A DNA stretch of 64,000 nt, taken from Gammaproteobacteria bacterium (GTDB lineage: Bacteria; Pseudomonadota; Gammaproteobacteria; JAADGQ01). The notes under the pieces are model-generated. The model searched no databases, was not told where the DNA came from, and saw nothing but the letters and a program-made list of their open reading frames with translations. Below, piece after piece: positions 1 through 9,316 of the stretch (positions within the stretch are counted from its first letter, which is position 1; every line of letters begins with the position of its first letter). Where the stretch lies: contig JAKITI010000003.1 of the NCBI GenBank assembly GCA_021648145.1, positions 124,001 through 188,000 on the forward strand, read 5' to 3'. The position numbers and the translations under genes were made by a program.

Positions 1-1320
1 CCCATGAATAATGCTTTCAAGGCGAGTGATCTGGAAGAGATCGTTTTCTGCTAATAGAGCAATCTGAACATCTCCTGCAGTTATGTTTGAAACACCAAGA
101 GACTCTATATTCAATATCCCTCTGAGGTTCAGTTTTCTTAAACTTTTTAAAGGCCATTCAGCGACTGGATAATTTTTTTCAGGCACGTAGTGGTTTATTG
201 CCAGTTTGTTTAAATTCAATGAAAAATCAATAGCAGGATTATTGAAGCTATTAATTTCAATAAAACCTTTTAAAATAGCACTGTCGAAACGCATATAAAA
301 ATCATTCGCAATGAAAGAGTCAAGTGTTGCGGTGTACTTTGATTTTATTAATACTTCTGTGAGTGCAGATGAGTTTTTAGGGATATAAAATTCATACCCA
401 AGTTTTTCAAAAATATCTCTCGGATTAAAACTTGAAGTTTTAATTTTTCCACTGAACTCAGGTGAATTCAGTAGGGAAACCGCCGAAGTCTCTCCTTGGA
501 TTTCAGCATCAAGCAACTGCAGGCTCCAGGCGGGTATTGACAAGGTTTGTTTTGAAAGGTTCAGTGTGGTGTCTTGTGCTGTGAAAATAAAAGGGGGTAG
601 CTCTTTTGCTGCGGGTGAATTTTTGTTTTTAGACTGTATGGTGATGTGACTTTGATTGAAGTCATAATGTTTCAAATCTGGATCAAGTTTTATATAGCTT
701 GTGAGAGCAATGCTTTTACTGAACTGGTTTTGATGGGTGGTTAGATTGAAGCGGCTTTTTACTTTGAAAGCATGATTGAATGTAAGCTTGTTTGTTTCGA
801 TGAATAAATTGTCTATTGTATAAAAAGTATTGATGAGGTTGTTTTTCCACTGAATGGTGGCTTGGTTGATTTCAAGTTTTTCGATGGGATTTTGGAATAA
901 ACTGTTTTTTTGTAGTGCTTTTATAATGCTGTCCCAATTATTTTCATCGTGGCTGTTTTTACTTAAGTTCAGCTTCAATTGATTCAGGGTAATATGTTGA
1001 ATAGAGAGTTGGTTCTGTAATAGTGGTAGTAGTTTTACTCTGAGAACCATTTTTTCGATGCGAGCAAAGGGCTGCTCATCAAAGCCTTCTATGCTGCTTA
1101 ACTCCAGATTATTGATCTCGAGCTCTATTTTTGGGTAAAACGAAAATTTGATGTTTCCGGGGATAGCGAGCTTCCGTTCGGTGTGAGTTTCGACTGCAGT
1201 TGTAATTTGAGCTTTTAATGCTTCAGTGTTAATCAGGTGAGGTAGTGTGTAGATGGTTGCTATCGGTATTAATAAGATCAATGCTAAAAACAACGCAACT
1301 ATCTTTATATATTTTATCAT
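1..1320 (-). CDS. AsmA family protein, C-terminal part missing (window edge)
   Basis: This open frame has no stop before the left edge, so at least 440 N-terminal residues are visible. It starts with one hydrophobic segment (residues about 5-25, rich in I/L/V), then a long beta-rich, Asn/Ser-rich region typical of AsmA-like inner-membrane-anchored periplasmic proteins. The early SFYPKIELEINNLELSS stretch is the hallmark of the AsmA N-terminal domain. The family is thought to affect outer-membrane lipid and protein assembly. The ATG at 1320 gives the best signal-anchor geometry. An in-frame ATG at 1365 would add 15 residues, and neither has a clear Shine-Dalgarno sequence. Family assignment is by sequence feel only. 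Confidence 0.75.
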   Translation of the reverse strand, partial: MIKYIKIVALFLALILLIPIATIYTLPHLINTEALKAQITTAVETHTERKLAIPGNIKFSFYPKIELEINNLELSSIEGFDEQPFARIEKMVLRVKLLPLLQNQLSIQHITLNQLKLNLSKNSHDENNWDSIIKALQKNSLFQNPIEKLEINQATIQWKNNLINTFYTIDNLFIETNKLTFNHAFKVKSRFNLTTHQNQFSKSIALTSYIKLDPDLKHYDFNQSHITIQSKNKNSPAAKELPPFIFTAQDTTLNLSKQTLSIPAWSLQLLDAEIQGETSAVSLLNSPEFSGKIKTSSFNPRDIFEKLGYEFYIPKNSSALTEVLIKSKYTATLDSFIANDFYMRFDSAILKGFIEINSFNNPAIDFSLNLNKLAINHYVPEKNYPVAEWPLKSLRKLNLRGILNIESLGVSNITAGDVQIALLAENDLFQITRLESIIHG

Positions 1321-1669
1321 GATTCTGGAGAGTTTGATTGGCTTGCAAAGTATTGTAAAGAACATTCATAAATTGAGTGTGTCCCATCATTGACTGAATT
1401 ATCTGCGCTTCTGCTTGCTTTTTATTGTTCAGCTTGAGTTCATTATTATATGCAATAATGGAAAACGTGATCAAGTTCATGAAACGAAAGCATAAACGTT
1501 GGGCTTTAAAATCATAGCGTGTTATGCTCGCGATCCCAATTGGGGGGATTAAGGTTCATTCCTTTTTTGTTTGTGGATTGGGTTATAGTACGAAGTCGCT
1601 TATTGCTCTGGTCGATGTCATTAAGGCAGGCTGGGAAGTATAAAAAAACAATTTCTAAGGAGAAATATT
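1321..1669. other. 349-bp intergenic region between divergent genes
   Basis: This gap separates the AsmA gene (leftward) from the cytochrome c5 gene (rightward), so it should hold promoters for both. It contains a candidate sigma-70 promoter (TTGGGC at 1499-1504, 18-bp spacer, TATGCT at 1523-1528) and, just after it, an imperfect dyad of the form ATCCC-AATT-GGGGGGAT (about 1533-1549) that could be an operator. I see no gene or RNA in it. Confidence 0.4.
1499..1528 (+). promoter_or_regulatory. candidate sigma-70 promoter for the cytochrome c5 gene
   Basis: TTGGGC and TATGCT are separated by 18 bp and lie about 140 bp upstream of the cytochrome start. The match is moderate; other AT-rich hexamers nearby could serve. 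Confidence 0.28.
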
Positions 1670-1975
1670 ATGCGTATTAAAGCTATTGCTGCTGCTCTGG
1701 GTGCTGCTGCTGTTCTGACTGCGGGTGTTGCATCTGCTGACGGTCAAGCAACTTATGAGTCTGTTTGTAAAATGTGTCACGATACAGGTATGGCTGGCGC
1801 ACCTAAAACAGGTGACAAAGCTGCATGGGCTGATCGTATTGCTCAAGGCAATGATGTATTGAATGACCACGCTATTAAAGGCTTTAAAGGCATGCCACCT
1901 AAAGGTGCACGCCCTAGTTTGAGCGATGAAGAAGTGATCGCAGCGACTGCATACATGGTTGAAAAATCTAAGTAA
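1670..1975 (+). CDS. cytochrome c5 family protein
   Basis: This 101-residue exported class I c-type cytochrome has a cleavable signal peptide (residues 1-23, ending ASA), so the mature protein is about 78 residues. The single heme-binding CKMCH motif sits at residues 33-37. The GMPPKG segment further on is where this family supplies the axial Met. It would carry one electron in the periplasm, between a donor such as the bc1 complex and terminal reductases; the partner cannot be told from context. The ATG is preceded by a good AAGGAG ribosome site. The gene appears monocistronic, with an intrinsic terminator about 50 bp after the stop. Confidence 0.9.
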   Translation: MRIKAIAAALGAAAVLTAGVASADGQATYESVCKMCHDTGMAGAPKTGDKAAWADRIAQGNDVLNDHAIKGFKGMPPKGARPSLSDEEVIAATAYMVEKSK

Positions 1976-2025
1976 TATGTAGTACTAAAAGTCATATTCA
2001 CTGCTTTATAATGGTGGATATGCAT

Positions 2026-2054
2026 AAAAAAGGGCGGTTTATCCGCCTTTTTTT
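2026..2054 (+). terminator. intrinsic terminator after the cytochrome c5 gene
   Basis: A GGCGG/CCGCC stem with a short TTTAT-type loop is flanked by an A run on the left and a run of seven T on the right. This is a textbook rho-independent terminator, and the A run makes it usable in both directions. Confidence 0.85.
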
Positions 2055-2188
2055 CGTCAAGATTAAAATCTTAAACTTGATCTGTTTTTAATTCCCATAT
2101 TTTTCAGCACGCTTTCATTGAAGTTTTTAGGCGCTCTTCCAATCGGGTATGATGCCTGACCTAAATTGCTGTTTTGTCTGGAGGATGA

Positions 2189-4861
2189 ATGCGTTACTTG
2201 AAATTGAAAAAAAGTGGGGTCGCTTTACTATTAATATCTATCACTTTTACGTCACTTGCCAGTGAACTAAAGTCTGTTGAGCCTGCTCACCTGTTTGTTG
2301 GGAAAGGAAATAGTGTTTCATTTGTTTTTGATGAATTGCCTCTTAATGCACAGCTAAAAATCTATTCTGGTGGGAGTTATATTAAACAGAAGTTACCTCT
2401 TGGCGATGAGGCTGAAGGTTTTGTTGAATATAATGACCTTCAGGTTGTGAGTAACAGTACTCTTTTCACTGTGAGTCAACAGAGTGTTATGGCCTTTAGC
2501 ATCAAGTCTGATGGAAAATTGGAATATCGCAGTATTTATCGTGCGGTATCACCCGTATTGGATATTACTGTTCATCAAAACAGGGCTTATCTGGCGCTTC
2601 AAAGTGGTGAATTGCTGCTGCTGGACGTATCAAACCCTGACCAATTAGTCTGGCTGGGCAGTCATGCTAATTTAGCGGGTATTCAACGGTTGAGTTATAG
2701 CAATAAAAAAGTACTGGCCATCACAAGTCAGGGGGCTCAATATTTAATTGATGTAGAAAATCCAGAGCGACCCACGGTGATTAATGCTTATTCCGATTCA
2801 AATAAAGAGTGGGGGCAGACAATTTTATTGGATGATGAATCAAGTGTGGGCTTAAGTGCAGGGGCATTGCAGGTTGTTGATTTTTCTTCTGCGGCTCCAC
2901 AAATCTCAAATGAAAATATGGACTTTGGCCAAGGGGTTAATTTTGGTGGGCAGCGCCGTGCGGTGATTCGTGACAATATTATGTATGTGGCAGATTGGTT
3001 TTCAGGAATCCACCTTTACGACATCAGCCAACCTGATAATCCCCAATTATTATCCAGTTTTCATACCCCCGGCTCCCCCAAAGGTATCGTTGTAAGGGGT
3101 AATTACGCTTATGTGGCGGATGATGATTATGGTTTGCAAATTATTGATGTATCCAATCCACGCCAACCCAAGCATGTCTCCGAACTGATTACGAGTGGTT
3201 TGGCATATACACCTGTATTGGCTGGCGATCGCCTTTTTCTTGCCAGCCATCGTGGCGGATTTCATATTATTGATATCAGTGATGTAAAAGCGCCTAAAGT
3301 GATTGCTGAATATGATACGCCCGGCAAAGCATGGTCACTTGCAGTGAAAGATGACGTCGTTTATGTGTCAGATACAACATCAGGGCTGTTGATCTTTGAC
3401 GTATCGAATGTTGATGAAATCAAACAAATCGCATCTTTTAGTCCAGGCAAAAATGCGGAAGATATCTTGATTCAAGGTGATATTGCATACGTTGCTTTTT
3501 TTGATGATGGACTGTATTTATTAGATATTAGCCAGCCTGAGGAACCTAAAGTTTTATCTCATCTGACAACCCCTGGCAATGCCCGGGGTTTGGCGTTGGA
3601 AGGTGATTTTCTCTATCTGTCTGACTGGCGTGCAGGCATGCATATCATTGATATTTCGGATGTCAATCAGCCCAAAATTACAGGCAGCTATGATACAAAG
3701 GGTGCATCATGGGGTGTGAAAGTTAAAAATAGTTATGCCTATGTGCTGGATTGGTGGGGTGGTTTGGTGGTGCTTGATGTGAGCAATAGTGACGCACCTA
3801 CGCTGGCCTTGGAATACAATCAACGCGGCATCATTCAGCAAACAGTTGCATTTGATAACTATCTGGTTGCTGTCAGTGGTGAGGGGAGTTTGCAGGTTTT
3901 TGATATTAAAAACCCACTTCACCCAACATGGATGACAACGCTTGACTCTATCAATCAAGCATCAGCTCTGACGCTTATGGATAAAGTTGCTTATGTTGCA
4001 AATGATAGTGCTGAAATAACAGCTGTTGATTTGAGTAATCCGTTTAATATCCAGTTACTGGATACCATTAAAGTGTCCAGCAAAATTGATTCTATTAAAA
4101 ATAGCCAAGGTAAAATTTATACTGCTAATTATGATTTTGGATTGACCGTTCTGGATCCGAAAAGGCCAGAGTATCAAACTCAATACAGAACAAAACTTAA
4201 CGATTTCTGCCTTGATGGCTCCTCCATTTATATTGCGACCCCTTCAAAAGGTATTTTAAAACTTGATCAGCAAACTCTGGAAGTGACAGGACACTATATG
4301 GCGGGCAGTGATATATCCAGAGTGGTATCAAATGGTTCAATTATGTTTGCCTCGGATATGGCAGGAAAAATTTCTATGTTTGACCTGAGGAGTGAAACAT
4401 TGATTTCGGAGTATGATATTTCTCAATCTGTGGTGGATATGTCGCTACAAAAAAACAGGCTGTATGTGACGCTTGCAACACAAGAGTTACTTGTTTTTGG
4501 TTACAACAAAGAAGAGTCACTCACTTTGGATACAAAATATACCTTAAATAATCCTGTTTCTGATATCACGGAGCATCAAGGCATACTCTATTTTTCGGGC
4601 GGGAAAATGATCACGGCCATGAAGCCATTGCCTGATCTAAAAATATCTTTAGAAAACAGCAATACATTTAAAGTGATGATTCCAGATAACATGGCAGAAG
4701 GGGCTTATGATGCTGTTCTGACTCATGAAAATGGAGTGCAGCAGCGCTTTCATAACGTATTTGAGGTTAAAGTTCCCCGCTTTTCAAAACCAAAAATTTC
4801 AAGTGAAAAATATAAACAGCTTTTACAACAGCAACTTCAAAAAAATAGGAATTTACAATAA
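2189..4861 (+). CDS. LVIVD-repeat beta-propeller protein, exported
   Basis: This 890-residue protein has a signal peptide (about residues 1-25, ending LAS). It contains at least ten copies of a roughly 40-45-residue unit of the type AYVAD-x-GLQIIDVSNPxxPK, the LVIVD repeat that folds as propeller blades. They fill about residues 75-800; a less regular domain of about 60 residues and a Gln-rich tail (KQLLQQQLQKN) end the protein. No catalytic motif is visible; a scaffold or binding role at the cell surface or in the periplasm is an inference. It starts at an ATG with a perfect GGAGG site. Its stop codon overlaps the aroE start (TAATG), so the two are probably translationally coupled although functionally unrelated. 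Confidence 0.85.
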   Translation: MRYLKLKKSGVALLLISITFTSLASELKSVEPAHLFVGKGNSVSFVFDELPLNAQLKIYSGGSYIKQKLPLGDEAEGFVEYNDLQVVSNSTLFTVSQQSVMAFSIKSDGKLEYRSIYRAVSPVLDITVHQNRAYLALQSGELLLLDVSNPDQLVWLGSHANLAGIQRLSYSNKKVLAITSQGAQYLIDVENPERPTVINAYSDSNKEWGQTILLDDESSVGLSAGALQVVDFSSAAPQISNENMDFGQGVNFGGQRRAVIRDNIMYVADWFSGIHLYDISQPDNPQLLSSFHTPGSPKGIVVRGNYAYVADDDYGLQIIDVSNPRQPKHVSELITSGLAYTPVLAGDRLFLASHRGGFHIIDISDVKAPKVIAEYDTPGKAWSLAVKDDVVYVSDTTSGLLIFDVSNVDEIKQIASFSPGKNAEDILIQGDIAYVAFFDDGLYLLDISQPEEPKVLSHLTTPGNARGLALEGDFLYLSDWRAGMHIIDISDVNQPKITGSYDTKGASWGVKVKNSYAYVLDWWGGLVVLDVSNSDAPTLALEYNQRGIIQQTVAFDNYLVAVSGEGSLQVFDIKNPLHPTWMTTLDSINQASALTLMDKVAYVANDSAEITAVDLSNPFNIQLLDTIKVSSKIDSIKNSQGKIYTANYDFGLTVLDPKRPEYQTQYRTKLNDFCLDGSSIYIATPSKGILKLDQQTLEVTGHYMAGSDISRVVSNGSIMFASDMAGKISMFDLRSETLISEYDISQSVVDMSLQKNRLYVTLATQELLVFGYNKEESLTLDTKYTLNNPVSDITEHQGILYFSGGKMITAMKPLPDLKISLENSNTFKVMIPDNMAEGAYDAVLTHENGVQQRFHNVFEVKVPRFSKPKISSEKYKQLLQQQLQKNRNLQ

Positions 4862-5685
4862 TGCAGCCTGATTTATATGCAGTGATAGGTAATCCAATTG
4901 CCCATAGTATGTCACCACAAATTCATGCTGTTTTTGCATTGGAGACTGAGCAAAACCTTATTTATGAAACATTGCTTGCCGATGTTGATCAGTTTTCAGA
5001 GGCGGTTGCAGAGTTCCGTAACAAAGGTGGAAAAGGGCTTAATGTGACCGTGCCCTTTAAACAATATGCATGGGCGTGGTCCGATCGGCGTAGTAAGCGT
5101 GCAGAGCGGGCTGGAGCTGTAAATACGATCGTATTCAATAATGATGGCAGCACTTTGGCGGATAATACGGATGGTGTAGGGTTGGTACGAGATATACTGC
5201 ACAATCATGAAGGAAAAATCGACCAGCAACGAATACTTATTTTAGGTGCGGGAGGTGCTGTGCGGGGTGTATTAGCCCCTATTTTGGCAGAAAATCCAGC
5301 GCAATTGGTAATCGCTAATCGAACGGTAAAGCGAGCCACTGAATTAGCAGATACATTTGGAGATTTAGGTAAAGTCGTTGGCTGTGGTTTTTCTGATCTT
5401 GTAGGTGAATCATTTGATCTTGTCATTAATGGCACAGCGGCAAGTCTCCAAGGTGAAGTGCCGCCACTACCAAGCGGTGTAGTGACGCAGAAAAGCTTCT
5501 GCTATGACATGATGTATGGCAAAAAAGAGGACACAGCTTTTGTATTATGGGCGCGTGAGCAGGGCGTTCAATGTGCGGTTGATGGTTTAGGTATGTTGGT
5601 AGAGCAAGCTGCGGAATCATTTTATCTATGGCGAGACGTGAGGCCAGAAACGCAGCCAGTGCTGGCTGCGTTACGTGATGGATAG
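4861..5685 (+). CDS. aroE: shikimate dehydrogenase (NADP+)
   Basis: It reduces 3-dehydroshikimate to shikimate with NADPH in the cytoplasm, the fourth step of the chorismate pathway. Length is 274 residues, normal for AroE. The substrate-binding motif NPIAHSMSP is at residues 11-19, the catalytic Lys in NVTVPFKQ is about residue 67, the catalytic Asp in NTDG about residue 104, and the glycine-rich NADP loop GAGGAVRG about residues 129-136, followed by ANRT for the 2'-phosphate. The start overlaps the upstream stop by one base, with no separate ribosome site, so it relies on coupling. An 11-bp inverted repeat lies inside its last codons. Confidence 0.97.
   Translation: MQPDLYAVIGNPIAHSMSPQIHAVFALETEQNLIYETLLADVDQFSEAVAEFRNKGGKGLNVTVPFKQYAWAWSDRRSKRAERAGAVNTIVFNNDGSTLADNTDGVGLVRDILHNHEGKIDQQRILILGAGGAVRGVLAPILAENPAQLVIANRTVKRATELADTFGDLGKVVGCGFSDLVGESFDLVINGTAASLQGEVPPLPSGVVTQKSFCYDMMYGKKEDTAFVLWAREQGVQCAVDGLGMLVEQAAESFYLWRDVRPETQPVLAALRDG
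5649..5672. terminator. hairpin at the aroE 3' end, likely two-way terminator
   Basis: AACGCAGCCAG and CTGGCTGCGTT form a perfect 11-bp inverted repeat with only two bases between, inside the last codons of aroE. Only three bases separate the convergent stop codons downstream, so there is no other room for a terminator. No clear U tract follows on either strand, so the role is inferred. Confidence 0.5.
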
Positions 5686-5688
5686 TTT

Positions 5689-6828
5689 TTAGTTCTGCCA
5701 ATTGCCGTTATTGTCATTTTTCTTTAGATTATCAAGGATGTCACTTTTAGCTGAATTGTTATAAATCCAGAATGACCCTGTATGTCCTGTGAGTTTGTAA
5801 TTTCCACGTCGAACCAAACCATCATGTTCGAAAAAAACAATGTGGCGTGAGTCTTCCGTAAAACCAAAGTCGATTGCAAGTGACTCGGGAACTTCAATCA
5901 AATAGAGTTTCTTCCCAAATACTTCTTTTTCTTGCCAGGTGTTGCTACTGCTTTTTGTTGCAGATGCGGGAAAGGTTGGTTCATCGTTAACTATTGCTTT
6001 CAGTTGGGTGGTGTAAAAATTAGCTGTGCCATCAGCAACAATCTCAACAGCCAGTAACGGAATAGTCTGGTCGGCATCCCATGTTAAGAATGCAGCTTTA
6101 AGGCCACCTAAACCCGTTGCATTCGTTGCAGTTTCTGTTGGAATGTCATCTAACCCCGTTGCTTCTTGTCCAAAAAAAGCTCCACTCGCTGGTTGTATCC
6201 ATACTTGGTTGCAACCGAATTCTTCTTCGCAGTTTAAATCCCACATGCTGTAACGATCTGTATTAAATTGAAGTGAAACTTCATAAGCAATACTATCGGT
6301 ATTGAATAGTGAGCCTTCAATAATTTTATTGGTCCAGCCAGTATCTTTGTTGATAGAGTTGAAGTGATCAACAATTTCTTTGTCAGTGAGATCTTCTGGA
6401 AGGCCAGAAGCTAAGAGTGTTTTGGTGATAAGGGGTTCTTCTGAGTCGCTCAGAGCTATAGATGCGCCGCCATTAATGTTACTGACGATAAATTTATTGT
6501 CACTTTGTAGCCAGCCACTGCTTGTGAGTACGAAGTTTTTTGTACTTTGAGGCTCAAGTTGAAAGTCTCCTGCTGCACTTTGAGTGTACTTGTTATGGGT
6601 GGTTTCAGAACTGTAAAATAATAGGTCATCATATTTTAAAGTAGTTTGAATCCACTCACCTGATCCATAGGTTTCACTTGAAAACCAAGTGATTCCTTTA
6701 TCCTGAAGAGCTAAGGATAAGTTAACATCATCACTGCTGCCTTCTTCATCGCAGCCGCTGAGCAGTGCCAAGAAAGCTATTGCAATGGGTATATAATAGA
6801 TCGTTTTTTTTTGTAAGGTTTTTTTCAT
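5689..6828 (-). CDS. hypothetical lipoprotein of 379 residues
   Basis: I do not recognise a family. The N terminus has a Lys-rich start, a hydrophobic stretch and a lipobox LLSGC with the lipidated Cys at residue 26, followed by acidic residues (DEEGSSDD). The rest is polar and beta-rich, with Trp- and Ser-rich patches and no obvious repeats or catalytic motif. It is a single gene, convergent with aroE and divergent from the RND exporter operon at 7034. The 205-bp divergent region holds an inverted repeat that may be an operator shared by both sides. Confidence 0.7.
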   Translation of the reverse strand: MKKTLQKKTIYYIPIAIAFLALLSGCDEEGSSDDVNLSLALQDKGITWFSSETYGSGEWIQTTLKYDDLLFYSSETTHNKYTQSAAGDFQLEPQSTKNFVLTSSGWLQSDNKFIVSNINGGASIALSDSEEPLITKTLLASGLPEDLTDKEIVDHFNSINKDTGWTNKIIEGSLFNTDSIAYEVSLQFNTDRYSMWDLNCEEEFGCNQVWIQPASGAFFGQEATGLDDIPTETATNATGLGGLKAAFLTWDADQTIPLLAVEIVADGTANFYTTQLKAIVNDEPTFPASATKSSSNTWQEKEVFGKKLYLIEVPESLAIDFGFTEDSRHIVFFEHDGLVRRGNYKLTGHTGSFWIYNNSAKSDILDNLKKNDNNGNWQN

Positions 6829-6921
6829 GCTGCGACCTTTTGGTACTCCAATCTCTCTGGCAAGGTGTACGAGAAAATATTGGAAATGATGTTGATGTGA
6901 TAACGAAAGAGGCTACGCAGA

Positions 6922-6946
6922 GTAACATATTGTTACACTTTGTTAC
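6922..6946. promoter_or_regulatory. candidate operator: GTAACA-TAT-TGTTAC dyad plus repeated half-site
   Basis: A perfect six-base dyad (GTAACA at 6922-6927, TGTTAC at 6931-6936) is followed by another TGTTAC at 6941-6946, exactly ten bases (one helical turn) after the previous copy. It lies between the divergent lipoprotein gene and the RND exporter operon. The regulator is unknown. Confidence 0.4.
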
Positions 6947-7033
6947 TATGCGCCCTTTAGTGGAACGATCGTTTGCTGATAGACTCTCATGACAGCATTA
7001 ATATCAAAAACGTAAAGTAAAAAGGGGAAGTGT

Positions 7034-9316
7034 GTGGTAGAACAGTATGCTCGTTGGGTCATTCGTTTACGCTGGCTGATTGTTTTTTTGACTTTAGGTG
7101 TCGTTGGTTTATTGGCCAGTGGCGGCCAGTATCTGTCATTTAGTAATGACTATCGCGTCTTTTTCAGTGAAGAAAACCCGCAGCTTACTGCTTTTGAAAA
7201 TTTACAAGATACCTACACTAAAAACGATAATATCCTGTTTATGATCATGCCAAAGGGTGGTGAGGTTTTTACGCCTGACGTATTGGAAGCTGTGGTTGAA
7301 CTAACAGAAGATTCATGGCAGATACCCTACTCCATTCGGGTGGATTCAATCAGTAACTATCAGCACACTTATGCATCGGGTGATGATCTGATTGTTGCTG
7401 ATTTAGTTGAAGAACCAAGAACTCTAACGACTGAGCAGTTGCAATCTATTAAAAATATTGCGCTGAACGAGCCATTACTTGTTAACAGGATTATTTCTCA
7501 GACGGCACACGCAACGGGTGTAAATGTTGTGGTTGAGTTGCCTGGTAATGATACAAATGAAGCGTTTGAAGTTGCAGCGTTTGCGCGTGAAATTAAAGCA
7601 AACATTGAAACTGAATTTCCTCAGGTTGACGTTTATATGACGGGCATTGTTCTAATGAATAATGCATTTCCTGAAGCCAGCCAAGAAGATATGCAGACAT
7701 TAGTGCCACTTTCATATCTGGTTGTTATTGTTGGAGCGTTTCTATTTTTACGCAGTATTGCTGGTACCATTGGTACTGTACTTGTTATCGTTTTTTCAAC
7801 GCTGATGGCAATGGGCAGTGCGGGCTGGTTGGGGATTCAACTCACACCGCCGGCAATGTCTGCCCCGACGATGATTTTGACGCTGGCGGTGGCAGACAGT
7901 ATTCATTTTCTGGTGACAATGTTGCATGAAATGCGCAAAGGAAGTAGTAAAAATGATGCCATTGTCGAGAGTTTACGCATTAATTTTCAGCCAATTTTCC
8001 TGACTTCAATCACGACAGCAGTTGGCTTTCTTAGTATGAATTTTAGTGATGCGCCACCATTTCGTGACTTGGGTAATATTACAGCAATGGGTGTGATGTA
8101 TGCATTTTTTCTGAGCGTACTGTTGTTACCTGCAGTTATGGCGATATTGCCGGTTAAAGTGAAACCATCAAAAACACTTTCATCTCGTTTGATGGAGCAA
8201 TTTGCAGAATTTGTGATTCGTCGTCGTCAAAAACTGTTTTGGGGTATGGCGGGCATTATTTTGCTCTCTATCGCTTTTATTCCAAAAAACGAATTGAATG
8301 ATATCTTTGTTAACTATTTTGACGAAAGTATTGAATTTCGCACACATACCGACCTTGTGGCGGAAAATTTAACGGGTCTCTATTTTATTGATTATTCGCT
8401 TGAGAGTGGCGAAAGCGGTGGCATCAGTAATCCCGATTTTTTGAAAAAAGTGGATCAATTCGCAGACTGGTATAGGCAGCAACCTGAAACCAAGCATGTC
8501 AATGTGATTACAGATACGTTTAAACGACTGAATAAAAATATGCATGGTGATGACCCAGCCTATTATAAACTGCCTGAAGAGCGTGATCTCGCAGCACAAT
8601 ATCTGCTGCTTTATGAGATGTCGCTGCCCTACGGGCTGGATTTGAATAATCAGGTTAATGTTGATAAGTCAGCGACGCGTATCTCAATTACATTGGGTAC
8701 TCTTTCGACTAAAAATATTCTTGAACTGGAGTTAAGAGCCGAAGCGTGGTTAAAAGAAAATGCGCCCGAAATGCTGACAACTGGCGCAAGCCCGTCGGTG
8801 ATGTTTGCCCATATTGGTGAGCGCAATATTCGCAGTATGCTGACTGGAACTGTGGTTGCACTGATATTGATCTCAATGATTTTGATGGTGGCATTGCGTT
8901 CTGTAAAAATGGGTCTGATCAGTCTGGTTCCCAACCTAATTCCAGCCGCAATTGCTTTTGGTGTATGGGGATTATTTGTTGGTGAGGTCGGTCTGGCACT
9001 CTCTGTTGTGGTGACGATGACATTAGGAATTGTCGTGGATGATACGGTTCACTTTATTAGCAAATATCTGCGAGCCCAACGGGAGAATAACCTGAACTCA
9101 CAAGATGCAGTGCGCTATGCATTTGCCAATGTCGGGGTTGCCTTATGGGTGACTTCGCTGCTGTTGATCGCTGGGTTTTTAGTCCTGACGTTATCCGCAT
9201 TCGAGCTCAATTCTGGTATGGGATTGTTGACTGCGATTACGATTGGAGTGGCATTGGCGGTTGATTTTCTATTTTTACCCACATTACTCATGAAACTTGA
9301 AGGAAAAAAAGCATGA
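7034..9316 (+). CDS. RND/MMPL-superfamily exporter
   Basis: This 760-residue inner-membrane protein has the duplicated RND layout: a first transmembrane helix at residues about 10-30, a large periplasmic loop, a helix block around 220-375, another helix about 395-415, a second periplasmic loop and a last helix block about 600-755. Charged helix motifs expected of the proton relay are present in both halves (ADSIHFL near 283, VVDDTVHF near 666). It belongs to the predicted-exporter group of COG1033 rather than the multidrug pumps. The GTG start has a strong AGGGGAA site. Its stop overlaps the next start (ATGA). With the LolA-like and outer-membrane partners it probably moves a lipid or lipoprotein-like cargo to the outer membrane; that is inference. 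Confidence 0.87.
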   Translation: MVEQYARWVIRLRWLIVFLTLGVVGLLASGGQYLSFSNDYRVFFSEENPQLTAFENLQDTYTKNDNILFMIMPKGGEVFTPDVLEAVVELTEDSWQIPYSIRVDSISNYQHTYASGDDLIVADLVEEPRTLTTEQLQSIKNIALNEPLLVNRIISQTAHATGVNVVVELPGNDTNEAFEVAAFAREIKANIETEFPQVDVYMTGIVLMNNAFPEASQEDMQTLVPLSYLVVIVGAFLFLRSIAGTIGTVLVIVFSTLMAMGSAGWLGIQLTPPAMSAPTMILTLAVADSIHFLVTMLHEMRKGSSKNDAIVESLRINFQPIFLTSITTAVGFLSMNFSDAPPFRDLGNITAMGVMYAFFLSVLLLPAVMAILPVKVKPSKTLSSRLMEQFAEFVIRRRQKLFWGMAGIILLSIAFIPKNELNDIFVNYFDESIEFRTHTDLVAENLTGLYFIDYSLESGESGGISNPDFLKKVDQFADWYRQQPETKHVNVITDTFKRLNKNMHGDDPAYYKLPEERDLAAQYLLLYEMSLPYGLDLNNQVNVDKSATRISITLGTLSTKNILELELRAEAWLKENAPEMLTTGASPSVMFAHIGERNIRSMLTGTVVALILISMILMVALRSVKMGLISLVPNLIPAAIAFGVWGLFVGEVGLALSVVVTMTLGIVVDDTVHFISKYLRAQRENNLNSQDAVRYAFANVGVALWVTSLLLIAGFLVLTLSAFELNSGMGLLTAITIGVALAVDFLFLPTLLMKLEGKKA

